From an uncultured Oscillospiraceae bacterium (GTDB taxonomy: Bacteria > Bacillota > Clostridia > Oscillospirales > Oscillospiraceae), in NCBI GenBank assembly GCA_947628185.1, contig CANQYW010000011.1:1-44990 (forward strand): a DNA stretch of 44,990 bases, written 5' to 3'. Position 1 is the stretch's first letter. The number at the start of each line of letters is the position of its first letter. Position numbers and translations under genes: made by a program. Shown here piece by piece: positions 20,170 to 27,390 of this stretch. The notes under the pieces were generated by a model. It was not told where the DNA came from. It did not search any database and saw only the letters and a program-made list of their open reading frames with translations.

Positions 20170-20240
20170 GTTTTGAGCTCCTTATTGTGTCTAAGTAAAA
20201 TATGGTATGATTTAAATTTGAGTAAATTACGAAATATTTA

Positions 20241-20268
20241 TTGAAAGGTTCGGAATAAAGTGTATAAT
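20241..20268 (+). promoter_or_regulatory. Promoter of the DUF5655 gene
   Basis: TTGAAA (20241-20246) and TATAAT (20263-20268) are 16 bp apart, followed within 5 bp by an extended AGGAGGAGGGG ribosome site. The transcript therefore has a very short leader. Confidence 0.75.
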
Positions 20269-20290
20269 ATAGTAGGAGGAGGGGAGATAA

Positions 20291-20689
20291 ATGGAGGGAC
20301 TCGAACAAATACCAGACGAGGAACTGATGTTTTTCAACAAATACCCGAGGCTCCTGCCGATATACATACGGCTCCGGGGGAAGATAACGGAGGAGTTCGG
20401 GGACGTGCGGATAAGGGTTTCTAAGACCCAGATATCCTTTTACAACAAGCACATCTTCGCTATGGCCTCGCTGCCGCTGCGCCGCCGCCGGGACTGGCCC
20501 AAGGAGTTCCTGATGGTCACCTTCGGCCTGGAGCACCCCAAGAGGTCGGACAGGATAGCTATGGCCGTTGAGGCGTACCCCAACCGCTGGACCCACCACG
20601 TCATCGTGGCGACGCCCAGGGACGTGGACGACGAGCTCATGGACTTCATAAGGGAGTCCTACTACTTCTCCCTGGGGAAGGACCAGTGA
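20291..20689 (+). CDS. DUF5655-like small cytosolic protein
   Basis: A 132-residue soluble protein. The central segment, VRIRVSKTQISFYNKHIFA at about residues 38-56, then a basic patch LRRRRDWP and a final acidic helix, resembles the DUF5655 domain, in which a K-T/S-Q-I-S-F motif is conserved. Function of this domain is unknown. The start codon at 20291 follows a strong purine-rich site. It is a single-gene unit, divergent from cysK. Confidence 0.65.
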   Translation: MEGLEQIPDEELMFFNKYPRLLPIYIRLRGKITEEFGDVRIRVSKTQISFYNKHIFAMASLPLRRRRDWPKEFLMVTFGLEHPKRSDRIAMAVEAYPNRWTHHVIVATPRDVDDELMDFIRESYYFSLGKDQ

Positions 20690-20716
20690 GAGAGTAACTT
20701 AGATATTAATAGAAAC

Positions 20717-20761
20717 GCGGGAAAGGTGACGCAGAGCTTAGTTTTGCGCCATTTTTCCCGC
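20717..20761. terminator. Probable bidirectional terminator
   Basis: GCGGGAAA (20717-20724) and TTTCCCGC (20754-20761) form the base of an imperfect longer stem, with GGTG pairing to CGCC further in. It lies between the convergent DUF5655 and acetyltransferase genes. T-runs are weak on both sides. Confidence 0.55.
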
Positions 20762-20768
20762 TGCCTTA

Positions 20769-21332
20769 TTATTTCTGCTCTATGAACTTCTTGACCTCCG
20801 CGGGGACGCCCGCCGCGAGGCAGTTGTCCGGGAGATCCCGGGTCACGACGCTCCCGGCGGCTATGACGCACCCGCTGCCGATGGTGACGCCCGGCAGGAC
20901 GGTGACGTTCGCGCCGAACCAGCAGTTATCGCCGATGTGTATGGGCCGGGCCTGCTCCAGGCCCTTATTTCTGTCGGCGTAGTTCATGGGGTGGGTCGCT
21001 GTGTAAAAGCCGCAGAAGGGGCCGATGAAGACGTTCCGACCCAGGTAGATGCCGCCGCCGTCCATGAAGTAGCACCCGTGATTTACAAAGTCCCCCTCGC
21101 TGAACTGGGTGTAGGAGCCGTAATCAAAATACACCGGCGCGAGGACGGCGAGCCCGTCCGGGGGCTGGACGCCCAGGAGTTTCATGAGGGCCGAGAGCTG
21201 TTCCAGGCTCCCGGGTTTTGAGGTATTGAAGTCATGGCACAGGGACTCGGCGCAGAGCCGCTCCTCGATGAGTTCCGGGTCGAAGTTGGCGTCGTACCAC
21301 TGGCCATTTTGCATTTTTTCTCTTTCAGACAT
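20769..21332 (-). CDS. Maltose/galactoside O-acetyltransferase-like protein
   Basis: A 187-residue hexapeptide-repeat (left-handed beta-helix) acetyltransferase that moves an acetyl group from acetyl-CoA to a sugar hydroxyl. The N-terminal mac-type helix pair is at residues 1-60, the catalytic His114 lies in YTATHPMNY, and the hexapeptide turns run from about 85 to 180 (IHIGDNCWFGANVTVLPG, TIGSGCVIAAGSVV). The C-terminal AGVPAEVKKFI is typical of the NodL/LacA/Maa group. GGAGG lies 7 nt upstream of the ATG. It is thought to detoxify or tag non-metabolised sugars, but the physiological substrate here is unknown. Confidence 0.88.
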   Translation of the reverse strand: MSEREKMQNGQWYDANFDPELIEERLCAESLCHDFNTSKPGSLEQLSALMKLLGVQPPDGLAVLAPVYFDYGSYTQFSEGDFVNHGCYFMDGGGIYLGRNVFIGPFCGFYTATHPMNYADRNKGLEQARPIHIGDNCWFGANVTVLPGVTIGSGCVIAAGSVVTRDLPDNCLAAGVPAEVKKFIEQK

Positions 21333-21388
21333 GGTGGATCCTCCAAAAAGTTATGGTCCCGCGCCGGTGTTCCGACGGCGCGAGCAGT

Positions 21389-21433
21389 AAAAAGCCCATC
21401 CCCGGAGCTGACACCCAGCCAAAGGAGATGGGC
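21389..21433 (-). terminator. Terminator of the HPt gene
   Basis: GCCCATC (21394-21400) and GATGGGC (21427-21433) pair. On the minus strand the second arm is followed by TTTTTAC, giving a usable terminator 18 bp past the stop codon. Confidence 0.65.
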
Positions 21434-21450
21434 GAGATCGTTATTTGAGG

Positions 21451-21813
21451 TCAGGGGTCGAGCTTTTTTAGCGTCTCAACGGTGAGGTTGTAGTCCCGCT
21501 CCAGGTCCGCGAAGAGCGCCTGGAGGTCGCTGGCGGCCCGAAGGTCCTCGTGCTCGGGGCGCAGGGGCTCGGTTATGGCCTCCACGGACCTCAGGAGTTT
21601 CTTAAATCCCAGGTTCGCGCAGACGCCTTTCATGGTGTGGGCGGCCCGGAAAGCCTCCGGCCAGTCCTCCTGGGCGAGGGTGCGCCGCAGGGTCTCAAAA
21701 TTGGGGTCGTTTAAGAATTTCAGGGCGAATCTCTTGACCATTCGCTCCGGCAGGCGGCCGGTGACGTCGGCGTAGTCGCCGCCCATGGCGGTATAACATT
21801 CTTTGAGGGTCAT
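21451..21813 (-). CDS. Free-standing HPt phosphotransfer protein
   Basis: A 120-residue four-helix HPt protein that relays phosphate between histidine kinases and response regulators. The phospho-acceptor His59 lies in AAHTMKGVCANLG, which fits the HxxKG-x4-G pattern. The start at 21813 (MTLKECY) follows AGGAGG; the frame extends 27 codons upstream without family likeness. The sequence FALKFLNDPNFETL before it matches the first HPt helices. It stands alone, so its kinase and regulator are elsewhere. The soluble kinase at 14842 lacks a receiver domain and is one possible, unproven partner. Confidence 0.85.
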   Translation of the reverse strand: MTLKECYTAMGGDYADVTGRLPERMVKRFALKFLNDPNFETLRRTLAQEDWPEAFRAAHTMKGVCANLGFKKLLRSVEAITEPLRPEHEDLRAASDLQALFADLERDYNLTVETLKKLDP

Positions 21814-21946
21814 GTTGTGCCTCCTTCGCTTATTTGTTAGTATGATGTAGTCCGCGGCGGGACAAAAAAGAGAGCTTATGCCATCTCCCCACATTGTAAC
21901 ACATGGCGGCGGTAAAAGCTACATGAAAATATAAAATTTCTGGCCC

Positions 21947-22489
21947 CTAAAGCTCCCTGAAGGGGATGAAGGGGCGGGGCACGTCGTCGGAGGGGATGAG
22001 GACCTTCTCCATCCAGATGACGTCCTCCCAGGCGCCCAGCTTGTAGGCGCACTTTGTGAACCGGCCGGCCTCGGCGAACCCCAGACTCCTGTGGAACTCC
22101 ACGCTCCCGGCGTTTGAGAGGGTTATGCAGGCGCTGACGGAATAGACGTCCTGACGCTTCAGATAGCCCTCCAGCGCCTCGTAGAGCGCCCGGCCCACTC
22201 CCTCATGCCGGGCCTCGGCGCGGACGTACACGCTCTCCTTGGCGGCCCAGATGTATGCCGCCCGGTCGCCGAAGGCGGCGGCGTAGGCGTAGCCCAATAT
22301 GACGCCCTCCCGCTCCGCCACGAGGAAGGGGTAGTCCGCGAGAGTGGACTCCACCCGCCGCCGGAACTCCCGGGCGTCCGGCGGGACGGTCTCGAAGGTC
22401 ACGGCGGTGCGCGTCACATATGGGGCGTATATCTCAGCTATGGCCGGGGCGTCCTCCGCCGTGGCCAATCGTACGCAAAAGCCGTCCAT
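21947..22489 (-). CDS. GNAT N-acetyltransferase, phosphinothricin-acetyltransferase-like
   Basis: A 180-residue GNAT enzyme. The N-terminus VRLATAEDAPAIAEIYAPYV and the segment TAVTFETVPP are typical of the Pat/YwnH (MddA) group, which acetylates small amine compounds such as phosphinothricin or methionine sulfoximine-like analogues. The acetyl-CoA loop is EARHEGVGRALYEAL, fitting R/Q-x-x-G-x-G/A. The late segment SAGSVEFHRSLGF is replaced here by NAGSVEFHRSLGFAEAG, the usual signature. Start at 22489 has a GGGGA site 8 nt upstream; the frame extends 24 codons further upstream without likeness. Substrate is unknown. Confidence 0.85.
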   Translation of the reverse strand: MDGFCVRLATAEDAPAIAEIYAPYVTRTAVTFETVPPDAREFRRRVESTLADYPFLVAEREGVILGYAYAAAFGDRAAYIWAAKESVYVRAEARHEGVGRALYEALEGYLKRQDVYSVSACITLSNAGSVEFHRSLGFAEAGRFTKCAYKLGAWEDVIWMEKVLIPSDDVPRPFIPFREL

Positions 22490-22586
22490 CTCCAGCGTCC
22501 CCCTGAAAAAACGTACTGACAGCGTAATCTTACAACAAACCCTCGGAAAACAAAAGGGCAAAAGCGACTAAATTCGGAAAATTTAT

Positions 22587-22615
22587 TGACTTGCATAGTC
22601 GAAATATATAAAATA
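22587..22615 (+). promoter_or_regulatory. Promoter of the zinc-ribbon membrane protein gene
   Basis: TTGACT (22587-22592) and TAAAAT (22610-22615) are 17 bp apart, 26 bp before the GTG start codon. Confidence 0.65.
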
Positions 22616-22641
22616 GGGTGGAGAGGAAAGGAGGGAGAGCC

Positions 22642-22914
22642 GTGAAGACCGTGAAACTCCACTACGTGCTCATCTGTTACTGCCTTGTGCTGGTGGTGGC
22701 CGCGTCGCTGGTGGCGGGCTTTTTCCACTCGTTCTACTTCATACTCTCGGGCGTCGCGCTGGCGGCGTATTTCATCGTGAACATACTGACGCTCCGCTGT
22801 CCCTACTGCCGGTGCTTTGTGAACCTGGATAAACTCATCTACGCCTGGCGGCACAACTACCACTGTCCCCACTGCGGCCACGAGATAATAGTGGTGACGA
22901 AAATAGACGAATAA
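22642..22914 (+). CDS. Small membrane protein with C-terminal zinc ribbon
   Basis: A 90-residue protein. Two hydrophobic helices at about residues 6-25 and 29-48 are followed by a short cytoplasmic domain with CPYC near residue 53 and CPHC near 77, a four-cysteine zinc-ribbon arrangement with about 20 residues between the knuckles. I do not recognise a named family. The start is GTG at 22642 because AGGAGG lies 7 nt upstream. It has its own promoter and ends at a hairpin. Such proteins are often of unknown function; a role in sensing or assembly at the membrane is conceivable. Confidence 0.75.
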   Translation: MKTVKLHYVLICYCLVLVVAASLVAGFFHSFYFILSGVALAAYFIVNILTLRCPYCRCFVNLDKLIYAWRHNYHCPHCGHEIIVVTKIDE

Positions 22915-22921
22915 ATTTTCA

Positions 22922-22964
22922 GCCCGTGGAGGATGGGTGAGCCCCATTCCCACGGGCGAATTTT
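22922..22964. terminator. Terminator between zinc-ribbon gene and purF
   Basis: GCCCGTGG (22922-22929) and CCACGGGC (22950-22957) form the base of a longer imperfect stem, followed by GAATTTTATT on the plus strand. On the minus strand the exit is AAATTT-rich too. It serves two convergent genes. Confidence 0.75.
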
Positions 22965-24357
22965 ATTCACGGACGTCCACCGGGTACTCCTCGGTGAAAC
23001 ACCCCTCGCAGAATCCGCAGGTGGCGTCGGGGGCGAGTTTCCTCAGGTTCTCAAGGGATAGGAACTCCAGGCTGTCCGCCCCCGCGAGCTCACAGATCTC
23101 CTCCGGCGTGTGGCGGCAGCTTATGAGTCGGGACTTATCTGGTATGTCGGTGCCGAAGTAACAGGGGGCTATGAAGGGCGGCGCCGTCACGCGCATGTGT
23201 ACCTCCAGGGCCCCGGCCTCCCGGAGGAGCCCGATTATCTGGCGGCAGGTGGTGCCCCGGACGATGGAGTCGTCTATCATCACGACCCGCTTGCCCTCCA
23301 CCTCGCTCCTGAGGGCGGAGAGCTTTATCCTCACCGCCTGTTCCCGGCTCGACTGGTCCGGGGTGATGAAGGTGCGCCCCACATAGCGGTTCTTCACAAA
23401 GCCCACGCTGTAGGGGATGCCGCTCTCCTGGGCGTAGCCCCGGGCGGCGTCGAGGCCGGAGTCCGGCACGCCGATGACCACATCCGCCGCCACCTTCGAC
23501 TGCCGCGCCAGGAGCCGACCGGCGTTAACCCGGGCCTCGTGGACAGACTGGCCGCATATCACGGAGTCGGGCCGGGCGAAGTAGATATACTCAAATATGC
23601 ACATGTGGCCCGAGCCCCGGCAGTTTGTACGGATGGAGCGGGCCTGGCCGTCGTGGACCACCACGATCTCGCCGGGGTCCAGCTCCCTCTCCACCGTGCC
23701 CCCCACGGCCACGATGGCGCAGGACTCGGAGGCGAACATTATGGCCTTGCCCTTCCGCCCCATGCAGAGGGGCCTAAAGCCCCAGGGGTCCCGGCAGGCG
23801 ATGAGCTTTTGGGGGGACATGACGATGAGGGAGAAGGCCCCCCGGAGGTCCCTCGTGGCCCGCTGGACGGCCTCCTCAACGCTGGAGGACCAAATGCGGG
23901 CCTGGGCTATGGAGTAGGCTATGAGCTCGGAGTCGCTGGTGGTGTGGAATATGGCCCCCCGGTACTCAAACTCCCGCCGCAGGTCCTCCACCCCTACGAG
24001 GTTCCCGTTGTGTACCACCGCCAGGGTGCCCTTCACGTACTTTATGGTGAGGGGCTGGGCGTTCTCCCGCTCCCCCGCGCCGGTGGTGGCGTAGCGCACG
24101 TGGCCCACCGCCATCGTGCCGCCCAGGCGCTGGAGCGTCTCCCGGTCGAATACCTCGCTCACGAGCCCCACGTCCTTGTGGAAGGACTGCTCCCTGTCGT
24201 TTATGGCCGCGATGCCGCAGGCCTCCTGGCCCCGGTGCTGGAGGGCGTAGAGGCCGTAATAGGTGCTCTGGGCGCAGTTCCCCGCGGGGTCGTATATCCC
24301 AAAGACGCCGCACTCCTCGTGGAGCGCCCCCGGGAGTTCAAAAGGACTCAGTTCCAT
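22963..24357 (-). CDS. purF: Amidophosphoribosyltransferase
   Basis: A 464-residue enzyme for the first step of purine synthesis, PRPP plus glutamine to phosphoribosylamine. The predicted catalytic Cys16 (HEECGVFGIYD) lies behind a 15-residue propeptide that is removed in B. subtilis-type enzymes. The glutaminase domain covers about 16-240 (GHVRYATTG; HNGNLVG; FHTTSDSE), and the phosphoribosyltransferase motif VVMIDDSIVRGTT follows near residue 360. Cysteines in SCRHTPEE and CGFCEGC near the end match the Fe-S cluster ligands of that subgroup. GGAGG lies 7 nt before the ATG. No other pur gene is adjacent, so purF is a single-gene unit here. Confidence 0.96.
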   Translation of the reverse strand: MELSPFELPGALHEECGVFGIYDPAGNCAQSTYYGLYALQHRGQEACGIAAINDREQSFHKDVGLVSEVFDRETLQRLGGTMAVGHVRYATTGAGERENAQPLTIKYVKGTLAVVHNGNLVGVEDLRREFEYRGAIFHTTSDSELIAYSIAQARIWSSSVEEAVQRATRDLRGAFSLIVMSPQKLIACRDPWGFRPLCMGRKGKAIMFASESCAIVAVGGTVERELDPGEIVVVHDGQARSIRTNCRGSGHMCIFEYIYFARPDSVICGQSVHEARVNAGRLLARQSKVAADVVIGVPDSGLDAARGYAQESGIPYSVGFVKNRYVGRTFITPDQSSREQAVRIKLSALRSEVEGKRVVMIDDSIVRGTTCRQIIGLLREAGALEVHMRVTAPPFIAPCYFGTDIPDKSRLISCRHTPEEICELAGADSLEFLSLENLRKLAPDATCGFCEGCFTEEYPVDVRE

Positions 24358-24399
24358 ACCCTGTCCTCCGAAAAATGGGTAAAATAGTTAAAATAGGTA

Positions 24400-24423
24400 A
24401 ACGGCGCCCAAATGGACGCCGTT
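24400..24423 (-). terminator. Hairpin between nagA and purF
   Basis: AACGGCG and CGCCGTT pair, with two more G-C pairs inside beyond a C/A mismatch. On the minus strand the arm is followed by TTACCTATTTTAACTATTTT. It lies downstream of the purF promoter, so it could act as an attenuator in the purF leader as well as a terminator for nagA readthrough. Confidence 0.55.
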
Positions 24424-24434
24424 GTCTATTACCT

Positions 24435-24462
24435 ATTATACCCCCTGGGGGAGTGTTTTCAA
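24435..24462 (-). promoter_or_regulatory. Promoter of purF with a palindrome in its spacer
   Basis: On the minus strand TTGAAA (24457-24462) and TATAAT (24435-24440) are 16 bp apart. The spacer contains CCCCCTGGGGG (24441-24451), an 11-bp palindrome that abuts the -10 box. It looks like a protein-binding site but resembles no PurR box I know. Confidence 0.65.
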
Positions 24463-24507
24463 GTGTCAAAATCGCACATATTTACTCATAAGTTGGGGGA
24501 TGAGCTA

Positions 24508-25659
24508 TCATAAATTGCCCCATGTCCCGTAGACGAGCTCCCCGGCCACGTATGTGGCACGGACGTTGAGCGCGCCGTCAAGGACAGTTATGTCCGCGTC
24601 GTACCCCGGCTCCAGGCGGCCCTTCGTCTTGAGCCCCAGGAGGGCGGCGGGGTTCTCCGTGAGGAGCGGGAGGGCCCTCTCAAGTCCCGCGCCGGTGAAA
24701 CGCATTATGTTGCGAAGGGCCTCAATGGATGTGAGGGTGGAGCCCGCCCGGACGCCTGTGGAGGCCAAAAGCGCGTCGCCGTTCACCACCACCACGTCGT
24801 TTATCCCCAGCTTGTAGTTCCCATCCGGGAGGCCCGCGGCCTCGATGGAGTCCGTTATGGCCACAACTTTGTCCCAGCCCTTGCACGCGAGGAGCATACG
24901 CACCGTGCCCGGGTGGAGATGGCGGCCGTCGCATATGGCCTCGCAGTATATTGGCCGCTCCAGGACGGCCCCCATAATGGCGGGGCGGTGCTGGTGAAAT
25001 AGGCCCATGGCGTTGAAGGTGTGGGTGCAGGAGGCGGCCCCGGCCTCGATGGCCGCTATGGCCGTCTCGTAGTCCGCACCGGAGTGGCCTATGGCCACGG
25101 GTATCTCCCGGGATATCTTGGGGATGGCGTCCAACACGCCCTCCACCTCCGGGGCCACGGTGATGTAGCGCACGTTACCGCCGGAGGCCTCCTGGTACTC
25201 CCTGTAGAGCTCGTAGTCACCGTGGCGCAGGAGCTCCAAGGGCATGGCCCCCTTGTACTCCGGGGAGAGGAAGGGCCCCTCCAGGTGGACGCCCAGGAGC
25301 GCCGCGCCGGTGACGGACCCCATGGCCCGCCGGGCGGTGTCCAATATCTTCAGCGTCGTCTCCCTGGTGTCCGTGAGGACACTGCAGAGCCAGCCGGTGA
25401 CGCCGTTGGAGGCGAAGAACCGGGATATCCTGTCAAATCCCGCCTCGTCGGCGGAGTTCACGTCCACGCCGCTGCCGCCGTGGGTGTGGATGTCGATGAA
25501 CCCCGGCACAGCCGTGCAGCCGCCGAGGTCGACAATCTGGGCCTCCGGGGAGAGGGGGTTACCCTCCGGCAGGATCTTGCCGTCCCGGACGTGTAACTCC
25601 CCCTCGCGGATGGCGCCGCCGGCGAAAATTTTGCAGTTTGTGAATTTTATATCGCCCAT
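24508..25659 (-). CDS. nagA: N-acetylglucosamine-6-phosphate deacetylase
   Basis: A 383-residue amidohydrolase that removes acetate from GlcNAc-6-phosphate. Metal and catalytic residues are in place: HTHGGSG near residue 58, Glu in GVHLEGPF near 125, His in IGHSGAD near 192, His in CTHTFNAM near 213, and the catalytic Asp in AITDSIEAAG near 268. It follows the NagB-like gene with a one-base gap, so the two are translated together. GAGG precedes the ATG. The operon starts with a CBM9-like gene at 27138. Acetylated amino sugars from host mucin, chitin or the cell wall are the likely source. Confidence 0.95.
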   Translation of the reverse strand: MGDIKFTNCKIFAGGAIREGELHVRDGKILPEGNPLSPEAQIVDLGGCTAVPGFIDIHTHGGSGVDVNSADEAGFDRISRFFASNGVTGWLCSVLTDTRETTLKILDTARRAMGSVTGAALLGVHLEGPFLSPEYKGAMPLELLRHGDYELYREYQEASGGNVRYITVAPEVEGVLDAIPKISREIPVAIGHSGADYETAIAAIEAGAASCTHTFNAMGLFHQHRPAIMGAVLERPIYCEAICDGRHLHPGTVRMLLACKGWDKVVAITDSIEAAGLPDGNYKLGINDVVVVNGDALLASTGVRAGSTLTSIEALRNIMRFTGAGLERALPLLTENPAALLGLKTKGRLEPGYDADITVLDGALNVRATYVAGELVYGTWGNL

Positions 25660-25660
25660 G

Positions 25661-26485
25661 TCACGCCTCGAAGGGCCTCGCGGCGGCCACAGAATTTGTC
25701 ATAATGACGGCGTCCGGGTGGCCCTGTAGGAGCGTCACGGGGAACTCAGCCGTCACCTCGCCGTAGGCGGCGCGGCGCAGGACGCCCCTGTGCCAGTCCC
25801 GGAAGACCCCCAGCCGCACGCGCCGGGCGGAGAGTATCTGCTTTATGCCGATGGTTATGGCGAGACGCGGCATCGCCTCTATGGCGCCGCCCCTGTCGCC
25901 GATGGCGTTGGCGGTGCGGGTCTCGGGGGTGAGCTCAACTACCCGGGTGCCGAGGGCGGCGAACTCCTGGGCGGTCAAATCGCTCCGGGCCTCGTTAAAG
26001 GCGAGGTGCCCATTAATGCCTATCCCGCCGAAACATGCGTCCACGCCCCCCAGCTCCTCGATGAGCTTGTCCACATGGCCGGGGTCCGCGGGGTCGGGGA
26101 AGACCCGCTGCTCCTGGGGCATCACGAGCTCGGGGTCCAGCTTAGAATAGACATTCCGCTCCATGAATCCCCGGAAGGAGAGGCCGGAGGAGAGGGGGAT
26201 ATACGTACCGTCGTCATTTAGGTACTCGTCCATGTTTATGAACCAGCAGTTTTTGAGGCTCAGCCGCTCCCGGTTCACCAGCCGGACGAATATGGGGTAC
26301 TGGCCCACCGGCCCCACGGGGCAGATGAAGACCGTCCCGCGGCCTGAGGCGTTGTTCTCCCGGATGAGGGAGACCATCTCCAGGGCCAGTTCATAGAACA
26401 CCTCCCCGGAGTCGCCCATCTTGACTATCGGTATCTTCGCGCCGTTCCCCAGCTCCTGGGGGGTGAGGGAATAGTAGTCCATCAT
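25661..26485 (-). CDS. Glucosamine-6-phosphate deaminase/isomerase-like protein, divergent
   Basis: A 274-residue member of the NagB/sugar-phosphate isomerase family. NMDEYLNDDGTYIPL near residue 90 keeps the general-base Asp of NagB, and GIGINGHLAFNEA near 160 matches the second active-site block. Two features are unusual. The phosphate-loop TGGTP of E. coli NagB reads PVGPVGQYP, and the Asp before the catalytic Gly-His is Asn. Length also exceeds many NagB proteins in the N-terminal half. Start at 26485 follows GAAGGGAG. Being sandwiched with nagA supports a role in amino-sugar use. It may deaminate GlcN-6-P or act on another phosphosugar; the chemistry is not certain. Confidence 0.8.
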   Translation of the reverse strand: MMDYYSLTPQELGNGAKIPIVKMGDSGEVFYELALEMVSLIRENNASGRGTVFICPVGPVGQYPIFVRLVNRERLSLKNCWFINMDEYLNDDGTYIPLSSGLSFRGFMERNVYSKLDPELVMPQEQRVFPDPADPGHVDKLIEELGGVDACFGGIGINGHLAFNEARSDLTAQEFAALGTRVVELTPETRTANAIGDRGGAIEAMPRLAITIGIKQILSARRVRLGVFRDWHRGVLRRAAYGEVTAEFPVTLLQGHPDAVIMTNSVAAARPFEA

Positions 26486-26512
26486 GAATCTTGCTCCCTT
26501 CACAAAAATTTT

Positions 26513-26546
26513 ATTAATGCAAAAATTAAATTAATGCAAAAATTGA
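26513..26546. repeat. 17-bp direct repeat upstream of the NagB-like gene
   Basis: ATTAATGCAAAAATTAA (26513-26529) is repeated at 26530-26546 with one change, and a third ATTAAT starts just after. The copies fill the short gap between the CBM9-like stop and the NagB-like ribosome site. They could be operator sites or simple AT-rich expansion. Confidence 0.8.
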
Positions 26547-26547
26547 A

Positions 26548-27138
26548 TTAATCGAATCTCAAAATGCCGAAATCCTGTTTCCTGTGGAAGTCCCGTGCGC
26601 CGCCGGTGATGGGGGACCAGCTCATGTAGTGGGGCGCGGCGGTGAGGTCGCCGCATTTATATACATTCGCCAGTACAGCGCCCTCAAAGGCGAAGTCCGG
26701 GAAGTAGAGCCGCAGGAGCCAGAGGGGGAGGGTGAGGCGAACGCCCCAGCCGCCGGGGACGGAGTAGGGGGCTATCTCGAGGGCGCCCGGGCGGGGCAGC
26801 TGGCGGACGCGGCGGGGCCGGGCCCCGCCGAAGGCCATGAGCATTGTGCCCAGGGGGTTGAGCTCGAAATTGAGGTACAGATCCCCCTCCGTGGGGCCAA
26901 AAAAGAACTCAAGGCAGCTGTCCTCACAGACCTCGCCCAGGGGCCCCCGGTGCTCCGCTCTAATATTCGGCTCCTGGGCCTCCATCTCAACGTACAGCCG
27001 CTCACCATCGTGAGCGGCGCGGAATTTGGCGGATATTGGGCACTCCGACAGCCAGCCCGTGTGGCTGAGGGACGCCCAGACCGCCCCGGAGGCGCCGCCG
27101 TGGGAGGCCGCAACCACTATATATTCCGGCTTTCCCAT
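26548..27138 (-). CDS. CBM9-like carbohydrate-binding protein
   Basis: A 196-residue protein with the pattern of the family 9-like carbohydrate-binding (CBM9_2/DOMON) domain: an early ligand strand, ISAKFRAAHDGERLYVEMEA (about 40-59), EDSCLEFFFGP (near 75), LYLNFELNPLGTM (near 90), and a late SWSPITGGARDFHRKQDFGILRF (near 175). There is no signal peptide, so it is probably intracellular, as many of these small stand-alone members are. Start at 27138 follows AGGAGG; the frame extends 11 codons upstream. It opens the operon with the NagB-like and nagA genes, 62 bp ahead of the former. Its exact role is unknown. Confidence 0.8.
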   Translation of the reverse strand: MGKPEYIVVAASHGGASGAVWASLSHTGWLSECPISAKFRAAHDGERLYVEMEAQEPNIRAEHRGPLGEVCEDSCLEFFFGPTEGDLYLNFELNPLGTMLMAFGGARPRRVRQLPRPGALEIAPYSVPGGWGVRLTLPLWLLRLYFPDFAFEGAVLANVYKCGDLTAAPHYMSWSPITGGARDFHRKQDFGILRFD

Positions 27139-27174
27139 ATGGGACCTCCTAAGGTTTGCAATAATATTCAAAAT

Positions 27175-27203
27175 ATTCTACCACAGATGAAAATTTTTGT
27201 CAA
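27175..27203 (-). promoter_or_regulatory. Promoter of the CBM9-nagB-nagA operon
   Basis: On the minus strand a perfect TTGACA (27198-27203) and TAGAAT (27175-27180) are separated by 17 bp, 37 bp before the start codon. It is divergent from the promoter at 27280. Confidence 0.82.
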
Positions 27204-27279
27204 TACGGTTTTTGGAATTTGTTGTCGTTTTGACGGGGAGAAATTCGTCTGCGGCGACAGTCATCCACTAAAAAAAGGG

Positions 27280-27308
27280 TTGATTTTTGTGCAAAATAGT
27301 GTTATAGT
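27280..27308 (+). promoter_or_regulatory. Promoter of the lipoprotein / giant surface protein unit
   Basis: TTGATT (27280-27285) and TATAGT (27303-27308) are 17 bp apart. Transcription would begin near 27315, giving a leader of about 57 nt with strong secondary structure. No other clear promoter was found until 43294 on this strand. Confidence 0.75.
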
Positions 27309-27327
27309 GTGCTGTAGGAATTTGGAC

Positions 27328-27390
27328 GGAGGGCCATGGCCCTCCAGCTGTGTCCCAGGGGGACGCAGCGAATGGGTGTTGGCACCCAGG
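27328..27390 (+). promoter_or_regulatory. Structured leader with successive hairpins
   Basis: GGAGGGCCATGGCCCTCC (27328-27345) is a perfect 18-bp palindrome. It is followed by GTCCC-AGG-GGGAC and by TGGGTG-TTGG-CACCCA around 27373-27388, close to the chosen start. The first hairpin buries a ribosome-site-like GGAGGG and an ATG. I could not match this to a known riboswitch class. Confidence 0.5.

Noticed and set aside
21447-21894. N-terminal extension of the HPt protein beginning MWGDGISSLFCP
   Set aside because: It has no ribosome site and no family likeness; AGGAGG marks the start at 21813.
24441-24451. CCCCCTGGGGG as part of a terminator
   Set aside because: The arm length is only five bases and it lies inside a promoter spacer, not after a gene, so an operator is the better reading.
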